Shown here in pieces: positions 35,351-43,855 of a stretch of 64,000 nucleotides of DNA. The position numbers and the translations under genes are program-made. The notes under the pieces are model-generated. The model ran no database searches and was not told the origin of the DNA. It saw only the letters and a program-made list of their open reading frames with translations. Origin of the DNA: Paenibacillus_F chitinolyticus_A (GTDB lineage: Bacteria; Bacillota; Bacilli; Paenibacillales; NBRC-103111); the NCBI RefSeq assembly GCF_045038035.1, contig NZ_CP173427.1, positions 2,108,001 through 2,172,000 of the forward strand. Direction: 5' to 3'. Numbering within the stretch: position 1 is the first letter of the stretch; each line of letters starts with the position of its first letter.

Positions 35351-36448
35351 ATGAACATGGATTTTATCGAAGCGTTGGCTGAAATCGAAAGAGAGAAAGG
35401 CATTTCCAAGGATCTGCTGATTGATGCGATTGAAGCCGCGATGATTTCCAGCTATAAACGCAACTTTAACACAGCGCAGAACGTGCGCGTGGATATTAAT
35501 CGGCAAACCGGCACCATCCGCGTCTACGCACGCAAAACCGTCGTGGAGGATGTGCTGGACCCGAGGCTGGAAATCACGCTGCATGCTGCGCGGGAAATCA
35601 ACCAGAATTATACGATGGACGATATTGTAGAGATTGAGGTTACACCGCGAGACTTCGGACGCATTGCGGCTCAGACCGCCAAGCAGGTTGTGACGCAGCG
35701 TATCCGCGAAGCCGAGCGTGGACTTATTTACAATGCTTTTATCGAGAAAGAAGAAGATATCGTTACGGGTATCGTACAGCGCCAAGATCAGCGCCACTAT
35801 TATATCGATCTTGGCAAGGTGGAAGCGGTTCTTCCTCTCACCGAGGTCATGCCCAACGAGAAATTCAAGCAGGGCGAGCGTGTTAAAGCGTATATTACCA
35901 AAGTGGAAAACACGACAAAAGGTCCTCAGATCATTTTGTCCCGTACACATCCGGGGCTTCTCAAGCGCCTTTTCGAGCTGGAAGTTCCAGAGATATACGA
36001 AGGCGTCGTAGAAATCAAGTCCGTTGCCAGGGAAGCCGGATTCCGTTCCAAGATCGCCGTGCACTCCCGCAATACCGAAGTGGACCCTGTCGGTTCCTGC
36101 GTAGGTCCCAAAGGACTGCGTGTCCAGACGATCGTCGGCGAACTCCGCGGCGAGAAGATCGACATCGTGCGCTGGATGGAGAGCGTGGAAGAGTACGTCG
36201 CTAACGCGCTCAGCCCTTCGAAGGTATTGGAAGTCAACGTGTTCGAGAACGAGAAGATGGCCCGCGTCATCGTTCCGGATTATCAGCTTTCGCTGGCAAT
36301 CGGGATCAAGGGTCAGAACGCGCGTTTGGCCGCCAAGCTTACCGGCTGGAAAATCGACATCAAGAGTGAGGCGCAGGCGGAGCAGGAATACGGCCGTCCG
36401 AGATCGCAGATCGAGGAAATGCATCAAGATTCCGTCAGCTTTGACTGA
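35351..36448 (+). CDS. nusA: Transcription termination/antitermination factor NusA
   Basis: 365 residues: N-terminal RNA polymerase-binding domain (IEREKGISKDLLIDAIEAAM), S1 domain (about 135-200) and two KH domains (VGPKGLRVQTIV; GIKGQNARLAAKLTGW). It lacks the acidic C-terminal repeats of E. coli NusA, as is usual in Firmicutes. ATG 35351 is used; ATG 35357 is an alternative because the ribosome site AAAGGGGGA is 12 bases upstream. Confidence 0.97.
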   Translation: MNMDFIEALAEIEREKGISKDLLIDAIEAAMISSYKRNFNTAQNVRVDINRQTGTIRVYARKTVVEDVLDPRLEITLHAAREINQNYTMDDIVEIEVTPRDFGRIAAQTAKQVVTQRIREAERGLIYNAFIEKEEDIVTGIVQRQDQRHYYIDLGKVEAVLPLTEVMPNEKFKQGERVKAYITKVENTTKGPQIILSRTHPGLLKRLFELEVPEIYEGVVEIKSVAREAGFRSKIAVHSRNTEVDPVGSCVGPKGLRVQTIVGELRGEKIDIVRWMESVEEYVANALSPSKVLEVNVFENEKMARVIVPDYQLSLAIGIKGQNARLAAKLTGWKIDIKSEAQAEQEYGRPRSQIEEMHQDSVSFD

Positions 36449-36474
36449 CGCCGGCGGGGCGAGGTGAGGATGAC

Positions 36475-36786
36475 GTGAAACAGCGGAAAATACCTTTGCG
36501 CAAATGTGTGGCCTGCCAGGAAATGATGCCGAAGAAAGAATTGATTCGGGTCGTTCGTACCCCCGAAGGGGAGATCCAAATTGATCTGAAAGGCAAAAAA
36601 TCGGGCAGAGGCGCTTATTTGTGCGGCAAGGTGGCTTGCTTCAGGCTTGCCAAAAAATCCAAAGCGCTGGACCGTGCGTTGAAGCAACCGGTGGGCGCTC
36701 CCATTTACGATCAGCTTGAACAGGATTTTATCCAGGTGGAAGAAGAATTCCATGCGGGCAAAGATGGGATGGACGATGACGAATAA
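36475..36786 (+). CDS. rnpM: YlxR-family RNA-binding protein, RNase P modulator RnpM
   Basis: 103 residues. PLRKCVACQEMMPKKELIRVV and KSGRGAYLCGKVACF form the conserved YlxR fold with paired Cys. In B. subtilis YlxR binds RNase P RNA and lowers its activity (RnpM). GTG 36475 has GAGGTGAGGA just upstream. Overlaps the next gene by 11 bases. Confidence 0.93.
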   Translation: MKQRKIPLRKCVACQEMMPKKELIRVVRTPEGEIQIDLKGKKSGRGAYLCGKVACFRLAKKSKALDRALKQPVGAPIYDQLEQDFIQVEEEFHAGKDGMDDDE

Positions 36787-37078
36787 AAATTATTTTTCAA
36801 ACTTAGGTCTCGCCATGAGAGCCGGCAAGCTTGTCACCGGAGAAGAGAGCGTGCTGAAGGCTATCCGCTCCGGTGATGCGAAGCTGGTCATTATGGCGGA
36901 AGATGCGGCTGACAATACAAGCAAGAAGTTTCAGGACAAATGCCGTTCATACGACGTACCTTTGCTGGTCCTGGGCAACCGTGAGGAACTCGGTTCCAGC
37001 ATAGGGAAGGAAGCTCGAGTCACGATTGCCGTCGTTGACGACGGCTTCGCCAGGATGCTGAAAAAGTATCGGGTATAA
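36776..37078 (+). CDS. rplGB: L7Ae-family ribosomal protein YlxQ
   Basis: 100 residues with the L7Ae/L30e fold: LGLAMRAGKLVTGEESVLKAIRSG, then KLVIMAEDAADNTSKKF. It is the YlxQ protein always found between ylxR and infB; probably binds kink-turn RNA. The start ATG 36776 lies inside rnpM; the upstream in-frame ATG at 36716 would double the overlap and is not conserved. Confidence 0.93.
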   Translation: MTNKNYFSNLGLAMRAGKLVTGEESVLKAIRSGDAKLVIMAEDAADNTSKKFQDKCRSYDVPLLVLGNREELGSSIGKEARVTIAVVDDGFARMLKKYRV

Positions 37079-37097
37079 CCTCCGGAGGTGAATGGGT

Positions 37098-39845
37098 TTG
37101 ACAAATAAACAAGATCCTAAGGATAAACTTCGGGTTTATGAATATGCCAAATCTTTGAATATGAGCAGCAAGGAAATTATAACGATCCTGAAGCGTTTGA
37201 ATATCCCCGTGAACAACCACATGAGCGTTATGGAAAACAATGCAGTCAGCAGCGTAGAAAAGTTTTTCCGTGACATTAAAGCGAATGCGGCTGCCAAACG
37301 GGCAGGATCAGATGGAGGTAACGTGAGTCCAAATTCAAATCAACCCAAACAAGACAAACAGTCCAACCCTAAAGCAGAGGTAAGCGCTAAGCAGCCTGTG
37401 CAACAAGCGGGGTCCGAGCAAGCGAAGAAAGAGGAGCGTCCGGCTGCGGAAGCACGTCCGCAAGGCTCCCAGGATAACCGTGCACCGCGTCCGAGCGGTG
37501 ACGGAAGAACGGGCGCGCCGCGCGGCGACCGTCCGCAAGGCCAAGGCGCACCGCGCAGCGGCGGCCAAGGCGGCGGAGCACGTCCGCAAGGCGGCCAGGG
37601 CGGATACAACCGCGGCCCGCAGAGCGGCGGCGGTCAAGGCCGTCCGCAGGGCGGTCAGCGTCCGCAGGGACAAGGCGGCGCTCCACGGAGCGGCGGTCAA
37701 GGCGGCGGCGGAGCACGTCCGCAAGGCGGCCAGGGCGGCGGTTTCAACCGCGGACCTCAAGGCGGCAGCGGCGGCGGCCAGCGTCCTCAGGGCGGCGGCG
37801 GTCAAGGCGGCCAGAACCGTGGCGGATCGGCCGGTGCCGGCGCAAGACCGGGCCAAGCGCCTCGCAGAACGGACGGACGTCCGGCTGCGGGTACGGATGC
37901 AGGCCGCAGCGGCCAGCGTACGGGCGACAACAGACAGGGTAACCGCGACGACCGCAGCAAGTCCAGCCGTTACGACGACGGACGCGGCGGACGCGGCGGC
38001 GCAGGCAACCGTGGCGGCAACAACCGCGGCGGGCGCAATAACGGGCGCGGACGCGGTCAAGAGCCGATGGTTAAGAAAGAAAAGATCGACAACACACCGA
38101 AGAAAATTATTGTGCGCGGCGCAATGACGGTCGGTGAACTTGCGAAACTTCTCCACAAGGACGTTTCCGAAGTCATCAAGAAGCTCCTGTTCCTCGGCGT
38201 GATGGCTACCATCAACCAGGAACTCGATCTCGATACGATTCAGCTCGTAGCCGGGGAGTATAACGTCGAAGTGGATCTGAAAATCCGTATCGAAGACGAC
38301 CGTTTCGAGCTGGAAGAAGAAGTCGACGATGCGGCGGATCTGAAAGAACGTCCTCCGGTCGTTACTATTATGGGTCACGTTGACCACGGTAAAACAACCC
38401 TTCTTGACGCAATCCGTCATACAAGCGTGACGGAAGGCGAAGCGGGCGGCATTACCCAGCATATCGGGGCTTACCAGGTTGAAGCGAACGGCAAGAAAAT
38501 TACGTTCCTCGATACCCCTGGCCATGAAGCCTTCACGACTATGCGTGCGCGCGGCGCTCAGGTGACCGACATCACGATTATCGTCGTAGCGGCGGATGAC
38601 GGCGTTATGCCGCAAACCGTCGAGGCGATTGCCCATGCGAAAGCGGCAGGCGTGCCGATTATCGTGGCGGTCAACAAAATCGATAAGCCGGAAGCCAATG
38701 TGGAAAAAATCAAACAAGCTCTTACCGAGTATGAACTCGTACCGGAAGAATGGGGCGGTGACACGATCTTCTGCGAAGTTTCGGCTAAACAGCGGATCGG
38801 CCTGGAAAACCTGCTCGAAATGATTCTTCTCGTGGCTGAGGTTCAGGAATATAAAGCAAATCCGGATAAGCGCGCCAGAGGTACGGTAATCGAAGCGGAG
38901 CTGGATAAAGGACGCGGTCCTGTAGCCCGCATTCTCGTGCAGCACGGTACGCTCAAAGTCGGCGACAGTTTTGTTGCAGGCGTATGTTTCGGCCGTGTCC
39001 GCGCAATGGTAAATGATAAAGGCAAACGTCTTAAAGAAGCGGGTCCTTCGACTCCGGTTGAAATCACCGGCCTCACGGAGGTTCCGCAAGCGGGAGATCC
39101 GCTGCTTGCCTTCGAAGACGAGCGCAAAGCGCGCGATATTGCCGATAAGCGTGCTATCACGCTCCGCCAGTCCGAGCTTACGGCGAATTCCCGCGTTACG
39201 CTGGATGATCTGTATAAGCACATCAAAGACGGTGAAATTAAAGACCTGAACGTCATTATCAAAGCGGACGTTCAAGGCTCTCTCGAAGCGCTGCGCGGTT
39301 CCCTCGAGAAAATCGAAGTGGAAGGCGTACGCGTGAAGATGATTCACACGGGCGTAGGCGCCATCACCGAGTCCGACATCATTCTGGCATCGGCTTCCAA
39401 TGCCATTATTATCGGCTTCAACGTTCGTCCGGAGCCTGCCGCTCAAGTAACGGCGGATCAGGAGAAAGTAGACATTCGTCTGCACCGGATCATCTACAAT
39501 GTGATTGAAGAAATTGAACAAGCCATGAAGGGTATGCTCGATCCGATTTTCAAAGAAAACATTATCGGGCATGCGGAAGTCCGCAACACCTTCAAAATTA
39601 CGGGCGTGGGCACCATTGCGGGTTGTATGGTTACCTCCGGCAAAATCGCGCGTAACGCGGAAGTTCGTCTGCTTCGCAGCAACATCGTAGTCTACGAAGG
39701 CAAAGTGGACGCGCTGAAACGCTTCAAAGACGACGCCAAAGAAGTGGCGCAAGGCTACGAGTGCGGTATTTCCCTGGAAAAATACAATGATATTAAAGAA
39801 GGGGACATCATCGAAGCCTTCGTCATGGAAACAGTAGAGAGGTGA
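37098..39845 (+). CDS. infB: Translation initiation factor IF-2, with long Gly/Arg/Gln linker
   Basis: 915 residues, against about 716 in B. subtilis. IF2_N module (about 12-50), charged Gln/Lys/Glu stretch, then a Gly/Gln/Arg/Pro-rich linker (about 131-323) with a tandem duplication, a second IF2_N module (about 336-385), GTPase domain (GHVDHGKTT at 425-433), and domains II-IV. It places fMet-tRNA on the 30S subunit. TTG 37098 is favoured: GGAGGTGA (37084-37091) is six bases away, while ATG 37092 directly abuts that site. Confidence 0.97.
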   Translation: MTNKQDPKDKLRVYEYAKSLNMSSKEIITILKRLNIPVNNHMSVMENNAVSSVEKFFRDIKANAAAKRAGSDGGNVSPNSNQPKQDKQSNPKAEVSAKQPVQQAGSEQAKKEERPAAEARPQGSQDNRAPRPSGDGRTGAPRGDRPQGQGAPRSGGQGGGARPQGGQGGYNRGPQSGGGQGRPQGGQRPQGQGGAPRSGGQGGGGARPQGGQGGGFNRGPQGGSGGGQRPQGGGGQGGQNRGGSAGAGARPGQAPRRTDGRPAAGTDAGRSGQRTGDNRQGNRDDRSKSSRYDDGRGGRGGAGNRGGNNRGGRNNGRGRGQEPMVKKEKIDNTPKKIIVRGAMTVGELAKLLHKDVSEVIKKLLFLGVMATINQELDLDTIQLVAGEYNVEVDLKIRIEDDRFELEEEVDDAADLKERPPVVTIMGHVDHGKTTLLDAIRHTSVTEGEAGGITQHIGAYQVEANGKKITFLDTPGHEAFTTMRARGAQVTDITIIVVAADDGVMPQTVEAIAHAKAAGVPIIVAVNKIDKPEANVEKIKQALTEYELVPEEWGGDTIFCEVSAKQRIGLENLLEMILLVAEVQEYKANPDKRARGTVIEAELDKGRGPVARILVQHGTLKVGDSFVAGVCFGRVRAMVNDKGKRLKEAGPSTPVEITGLTEVPQAGDPLLAFEDERKARDIADKRAITLRQSELTANSRVTLDDLYKHIKDGEIKDLNVIIKADVQGSLEALRGSLEKIEVEGVRVKMIHTGVGAITESDIILASASNAIIIGFNVRPEPAAQVTADQEKVDIRLHRIIYNVIEEIEQAMKGMLDPIFKENIIGHAEVRNTFKITGVGTIAGCMVTSGKIARNAEVRLLRSNIVVYEGKVDALKRFKDDAKEVAQGYECGISLEKYNDIKEGDIIEAFVMETVER
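37545..37810 (+). repeat. Tandem duplication of a 44-residue Gly/Gln/Arg-rich unit in infB
   Basis: Unit 1 covers 37545-37676 (residues 150-193) and unit 2 about 37677-37810. Both begin GAPRSGGQGGG, continue ARPQGGQGG and then NRGPQ. A 26-base stretch is identical at 37578-37603 and 37713-37738. Further RPQGG and GGQ copies surround them. It is coding, in frame, and not a CRISPR. Confidence 0.85.
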
Positions 39846-39851
39846 TCAGCT

Positions 39852-40208
39852 ATGGCTAGAGTTCGTGTAGGCAGAGTGGGGGAGCAGGTCAAGAAAGAGA
39901 TCAGCCAAATTTTGCAGAGCGAAATTAAAGACCCCCGCATCGGATTTCTTACGGTAACCGGGGTTGACGTAACGAATGATCTGTCTCAGGCCAAAGTTTA
40001 TCTCAGTGTGCTTGGTACGGACGAGCAAAAGGAAGGAACTTTGAAAGCCTTAAGCAGTGCGAGCGGGTATATCCGTTCCGAGCTGGGCAAAAGAATCCGT
40101 TTGCGCAAAGTACCCGAGCTTATCTTTAAATTCGACACATCGATTGATTACGGAAGCCGGATCGAAAGTCTGCTTCATGATCTTAACGATGGGAAATCCG
40201 CTGAATGA
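39852..40208 (+). CDS. rbfA: Ribosome-binding factor A
   Basis: 118 residues of the KH-like RbfA fold: RVGRVGEQVKKEISQIL, KDPRIGFLTVTGVDVTNDL, LRKVPELIFKFD. Acts late in 30S maturation and in cold adaptation. ATG 39852 is six bases after infB; B. subtilis has ylxP in between, which is absent here. Overlaps nrnA by four bases (ATGA). Confidence 0.96.
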   Translation: MARVRVGRVGEQVKKEISQILQSEIKDPRIGFLTVTGVDVTNDLSQAKVYLSVLGTDEQKEGTLKALSSASGYIRSELGKRIRLRKVPELIFKFDTSIDYGSRIESLLHDLNDGKSAE

Positions 40209-41218
40209 CGGCGGGCCAGTTTATAGGCGGCGGCGCCTCCGGCAGCTACTTGGAGCAGTTGGAGGCGGCAAAGCAATTCATGCACGATCATAATGATTTC
40301 CTGGTGGTATCCCATGTCCAGCCGGACGGGGATGCCATTTCCTCTACTTTAGCCATTGCTTGGCTGCTTGACCGGATGGGAAAGCGCTATACGCTTGCTA
40401 ACGAGGGGGACATACCGGAGAAATTCGGCAGGCTTTGGGGGTTTGACGGCATTCGGACTTTGTCCCAACTGCCCGATCACCTGTCCTATGATACGATCAT
40501 AAGTGTGGATTGCGCCGATTTTTCAAGAATTGGCCGGGTCAGCGAGAAATTCACCCCCGATGCCAAGCTGCTCAATATCGATCATCATGCGACTAACGAC
40601 CGCTTCGGGGAATGTTCCGTCATACAGGCTTCCGCCGCGGCAACCGTTGAAATTATTTATGATTTATCCAAGCACCTTCAAATGGAAGCGGACACCGATT
40701 TCGGGACCTGTATTTATACGGGCCTGCTGACCGATACGGGAGGTTTTCGGTATTCCAGCACGACACCCAAAGTGATGAAGACAGCGGCAGACCTTTTGGA
40801 ATGGGGAGTAAAAGGATCGGAACTCGCCGAAGCTTTTCTGGAGAGAATGACCTTCCAGCAGATTCGTATTCTTCAGCAGGGGCTTGCGACGCTTGATTTT
40901 CATAAAAACGGACGGATATCGACGATTGCGGTATCCACCGAAGTGATCGAAGCGACGGGAGCCACCAACGAAGATATGGACGGGCTGGTCAATTACGCCC
41001 GCAATGTCGAGGGAGTCGAAGTCGGGCTCTTGTTTAAACAAAGAAATGCATCGGCGGTTAAAGTGAGTCTGCGCTCCGCAGGTGCGGTGGATGTGGCTCA
41101 GATCGCACAGTCGTTCGGGGGCGGGGGTCATGTCCGCGCCGCCGGCTGTACGATTAACGGCTCCATTGAGGAAGCCATCCGACGGGTTGTAGAGGAAGTA
41201 GGGAATAAACTGCCATGA
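40205..41218 (+). CDS. nrnA: DHH/DHHA1 phosphoesterase NrnA (nano-RNase / pAp phosphatase)
   Basis: 337 residues. DHH-family metal motifs: H37-D41-D43 (SHVQPDGDA), VDCAD, DHH in NIDHHATND near 126, and the C-terminal DHHA1 motif GGGGHVRAAG. NrnA degrades 2-5 nt RNA and dephosphorylates pAp. It is overlapped by four bases at both ends with rbfA and truB, so the three are translated as a unit. B. subtilis nrnA lies elsewhere. Confidence 0.94.
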   Translation: MTAGQFIGGGASGSYLEQLEAAKQFMHDHNDFLVVSHVQPDGDAISSTLAIAWLLDRMGKRYTLANEGDIPEKFGRLWGFDGIRTLSQLPDHLSYDTIISVDCADFSRIGRVSEKFTPDAKLLNIDHHATNDRFGECSVIQASAAATVEIIYDLSKHLQMEADTDFGTCIYTGLLTDTGGFRYSSTTPKVMKTAADLLEWGVKGSELAEAFLERMTFQQIRILQQGLATLDFHKNGRISTIAVSTEVIEATGATNEDMDGLVNYARNVEGVEVGLLFKQRNASAVKVSLRSAGAVDVAQIAQSFGGGGHVRAAGCTINGSIEEAIRRVVEEVGNKLP

Positions 41219-42150
41219 CGATAGAAGGAATACTTCCAATCCTCAAGCCAAAGGGAATGACTTCCCACGATGTGGTAGCGAAAGCGCGCCGTTTTCTTGG
41301 GATTAAGCGGATCGGTCATACCGGTACGCTTGATCCTGAGGTTACCGGCGTGTTGCCGCTTTGTATCGGCCGTGCAACCCGCATGGTCGAATACATCCAG
41401 GAGCTGCCGAAACAGTATGAGGCAGCCATGGTTTTTGGATTGGCCACAGACACGGAAGATCTGAGCGGGAACGTGCTGGAAGAAGTTCCGATCGTTCAGC
41501 TTGCGGAGGACAAGGTCCGTTCCGTCATCCAGTCGTTCGTCGGAGAGATCAGCCAGGTTCCCCCGATGTATTCCGCCGTAAAGGTCGACGGAAAACGGCT
41601 TTACGAACTGGCGAGAGCGGGCGTGGAAGTCGAGCGTAAAGCCCGCAACGTAACCATTTACGAGATCGAGCTGCTCGAACTGGACCTGAACCGGGATCAC
41701 CCGGAAGTCCGTTTCCGCGTACTCTGCTCGAAGGGCACCTATATCCGTACCTTGTGTGTGGATATAGGAAGAGCCTTGGGCGTTCCGGCGGCGATGAAAG
41801 AGCTGGTCCGCTCTTCCACCGGACGGATCGGACTGGAGCAATGCGTGGCACTGGAAGACCTCCCTCGTTTGCGCGAGGAGGGTCTTCTGGATACAAAAAT
41901 TATTCAGGCGGACCAGGCTGTCGATTATTTGCCTTCTCTCGTGCTGAATGAGCAGCTGTCCGTTTTTGCCCTGCAGGGACGCAAAGTCCGTCTCCATGAG
42001 ACGCCGGCTCTGCACGGCAGCCACGACAGCGAAACCGGAGTAGAGCAGACGGGAATTATCCGTGTCTATGATCCTCATAAACGGTTTATCGGTCTCTTCT
42101 CTTGGAATGAGACCGAAGGACATCTTGCTCCGGTCAAAGTTTTTAATTAG
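41215..42150 (+). CDS. truB: tRNA pseudouridine-55 synthase TruB
   Basis: 311 residues with catalytic D40 in RIGHTGTLDPEVTGVLP, the TruB signature, and CSKGTYIRTL later in the sequence. It makes pseudouridine 55 in the tRNA T loop. It is coupled to nrnA by an ATGA overlap. A short CCGGCC/GGCCGG hairpin without T-run follows before ribF. Confidence 0.96.
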   Translation: MTIEGILPILKPKGMTSHDVVAKARRFLGIKRIGHTGTLDPEVTGVLPLCIGRATRMVEYIQELPKQYEAAMVFGLATDTEDLSGNVLEEVPIVQLAEDKVRSVIQSFVGEISQVPPMYSAVKVDGKRLYELARAGVEVERKARNVTIYEIELLELDLNRDHPEVRFRVLCSKGTYIRTLCVDIGRALGVPAAMKELVRSSTGRIGLEQCVALEDLPRLREEGLLDTKIIQADQAVDYLPSLVLNEQLSVFALQGRKVRLHETPALHGSHDSETGVEQTGIIRVYDPHKRFIGLFSWNETEGHLAPVKVFN

Positions 42151-42236
42151 GATGTAAGTAAGCCGGCCCTCGGCCGGAATCTTCTAACCCCTGGCGGTAT
42201 AAAGCGGTTCAAGGAATAGTAGGTGAACTCGTACCC

Positions 42237-43181
42237 ATGCAAACCATTCATTTGTCTTATCCCATCGAAAATGCGGAGCTTCTTCCGCTGGCCGGTAAAA
42301 AGGTCATCGCCATCGGCGATTTCGACGGTGTGCATCTCGGACACCGTGAAGTTATCCAGCGCGCTGTCGAGAATGCCCGCGAGCTGGGAGTACCGGCCGC
42401 GATCATGACGTTCGATCCGCATCCGCGGGAGCTGCTCGGCCAGGAGAAGTATGCGCGGCTTCTGACGCCGACCTCCTACAAGATGGAGCTCTTCGAGAAG
42501 CTTGGCGTAGACTGCACGTACGTGCTCAAGTTTGATACGGCGCTGATGCAGGCCTCTCCGCAGCAATTTGTCGATCGTGTCCTCGAGGCGCTTGGCGTTG
42601 AAACCGTCGTAGTCGGATTCGACTTTACGTTCGGCTACAAAGGCCGGGGAACGCCCGATACGCTCTGCGAGCTGGGACATGGCCGTTTTGCGGTGGAGGT
42701 GATCCGCCCGTACCGGATGAACGGCGCCAAGGTCAGCTCCACGGCAATTAGAGAGGCGTTATTGACCGGCCATCCGCCGGCCGCTTCCGAACTGCTCGGC
42801 AGAGGTTACGGAATCCGCGGTGTGGTCGTATCGGGCGATAAGCGCGGACGTCAGCTCGGATTTCCTACGGCGAATCTGCAGATGTCCGAGAACTTTCTCG
42901 TGCCCGCTTCCGGCGTTTACGCCGTCCGTGCGTTTGTGGGAGGAAGCTGGTACCGGGCTGTTATGAACATCGGAACGAAGCCGACCTTCCACAGCGGTGA
43001 AGTCATGTCGCTCGAAGTGCATCTGCTTGACTTCGACCAGGACATTTACGGCAGCACCGTGTTTGTCGAATTTGTCGATTATTTGCGCCCCGAGCGCAAG
43101 TTTAACGGCATCGATGAGCTGATCACCCAGCTCAAAAGAGATGTAGCGACGGCTGAAGCGAAGTTTGCGCAGATTCTGTAG
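42237..43181 (+). CDS. ribF: Bifunctional riboflavin kinase / FAD synthetase
   Basis: 314 residues. N-terminal nucleotidyltransferase domain with GDFDGVHLGHREVI, and C-terminal flavokinase domain with GDKRGRQLGFPTANL. It converts riboflavin to FMN then FAD. The ribosome site before ATG 42237 is weak (AGGTGA about 13 bases upstream). The 86-base gap before it is too short for an FMN riboswitch. Confidence 0.96.
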   Translation: MQTIHLSYPIENAELLPLAGKKVIAIGDFDGVHLGHREVIQRAVENARELGVPAAIMTFDPHPRELLGQEKYARLLTPTSYKMELFEKLGVDCTYVLKFDTALMQASPQQFVDRVLEALGVETVVVGFDFTFGYKGRGTPDTLCELGHGRFAVEVIRPYRMNGAKVSSTAIREALLTGHPPAASELLGRGYGIRGVVVSGDKRGRQLGFPTANLQMSENFLVPASGVYAVRAFVGGSWYRAVMNIGTKPTFHSGEVMSLEVHLLDFDQDIYGSTVFVEFVDYLRPERKFNGIDELITQLKRDVATAEAKFAQIL

Positions 43182-43190
43182 GCGTTGGCA

Positions 43191-43220
43191 TTTACTTCTG
43201 TCCATCATGTATGCTATACT
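43191..43220 (+). promoter_or_regulatory. Sigma-A extended -10 promoter for rpsO
   Basis: TTTACT (43191-43196), an 18-base spacer and TATACT (43215-43220) preceded by TGC, an extended -10. It lies directly after ribF and about 115 bases upstream of rpsO. Confidence 0.65.
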
Positions 43221-43320
43221 GATTTACGTTGCTTCGGCTTTGCCGTAAGCTTCAATTACGAACCTTGGCGCGGAGCCGCGCTTCACCGACGCACTCTGGG
43301 CCATAGGCGATTATATGAAT
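43221..43320 (+). promoter_or_regulatory. Structured rpsO leader, candidate S15 autoregulatory RNA
   Basis: The 100-base leader contains TTACG...CGTAA and a GCGCG/CGCGC hairpin, and ends at the strong ribosome site AGGAGGTGAT (43321-43330). S15 represses its own translation in several bacteria through unrelated leader RNAs, including in Geobacillus. I did not match a specific published S15 motif, so this is a candidate only. Confidence 0.4.
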
Positions 43321-43334
43321 AGGAGGTGATTGGG

Positions 43335-43604
43335 ATGGCATTAACTCAAGAGCGTAAACAGGAACTGATTCAAACGCACAAAACGCATGAAAGCGATACG
43401 GGATCTCCCGAAGTGCAAATTGCTATCCTGACGGAAAACATCGTAAACCTTACGAGCCATTTCCGTACACACAAGAAAGACCATCATTCCCGTCGCGGAC
43501 TTCTTAAAATGGTTGGTCAACGCCGCAAGCTGTTGGCATACCTTAAGAACAAAGACGTTAAACGCTACAGTGCTTTGATTGAAAAGCTCGGTCTGCGTAG
43601 ATAA
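43335..43604 (+). CDS. rpsO: 30S ribosomal protein S15
   Basis: 89 residues starting MALTQERKQELIQTHKTHESDTGSPEVQ (first 10: MALTQERKQE), with HSRRGLLKMVGQRRKLL. Binds 16S rRNA near helix 22 early in assembly. ATG 43335 follows AGGAGGTGAT; the in-frame ATG 43326 lies inside that ribosome site and is rejected. Confidence 0.98.
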   Translation: MALTQERKQELIQTHKTHESDTGSPEVQIAILTENIVNLTSHFRTHKKDHHSRRGLLKMVGQRRKLLAYLKNKDVKRYSALIEKLGLRR

Positions 43605-43617
43605 AATCCGCATTCAG

Positions 43618-43686
43618 AAAGCAACCCTGCTGTTCTCTGTGGTGGGCTCCGAGCCGAGCTTCCGCAGCGGCTCCGGGTTGCTTTTT
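43618..43686 (+). terminator. Long branched terminator after rpsO
   Basis: AAAGCAACCC (43618-43627) pairs with GGGTTGCTTT (43675-43684), followed by more T. The roughly 47-base interior can fold again (CTGCTG with CAGCGG; GGCTCcGAGCC), giving a branched structure. Confidence 0.75.
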
Positions 43687-43746
43687 GTGTATTTTAAATC
43701 GTTGCAAAGAAGGAAATACTGTACATACGCAGAATTATTAGGTGAT

Positions 43747-43767
43747 GCGGGAGGCACGAGTTCCCGC
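43747..43767 (+). other. Hairpin in the pnp leader
   Basis: GCGGGA (43747-43752) and TCCCGC (43762-43767) pair around a 9-base loop, about 90 bases upstream of pnp. E. coli pnp is controlled through RNase III cleavage of a leader stem and PNPase itself; nothing similar is shown for this hairpin. I saw no convincing -35/-10 pair for pnp here. Confidence 0.35.
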
Positions 43768-43855
43768 AAATCCTGCCGTTTTTACCGAATCGGAACCATT
43801 TTGCGCGGTATAGTTCGATTCCCGCGTGTTTTGAGATAAAATTAGGAGGTTTAGT

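Noticed and set aside
37545..37810. Regular repeats resembling a CRISPR array
   Set aside because: The repeats are in frame in infB, have no spacers of constant length and encode Gly/Gln/Arg units.
37335..39752. 805-codon open frame on the - strand opposite infB
   Set aside because: It is the shadow of infB in a GC-rich, Gly/Arg/Gln-repetitive region; no ribosome site or recognisable protein family, and the composition is that of an antisense translation.
43579..43839. 86-codon + strand frame between rpsO and pnp
   Set aside because: It overlaps the rpsO 3' end and its terminator; composition not protein-like.
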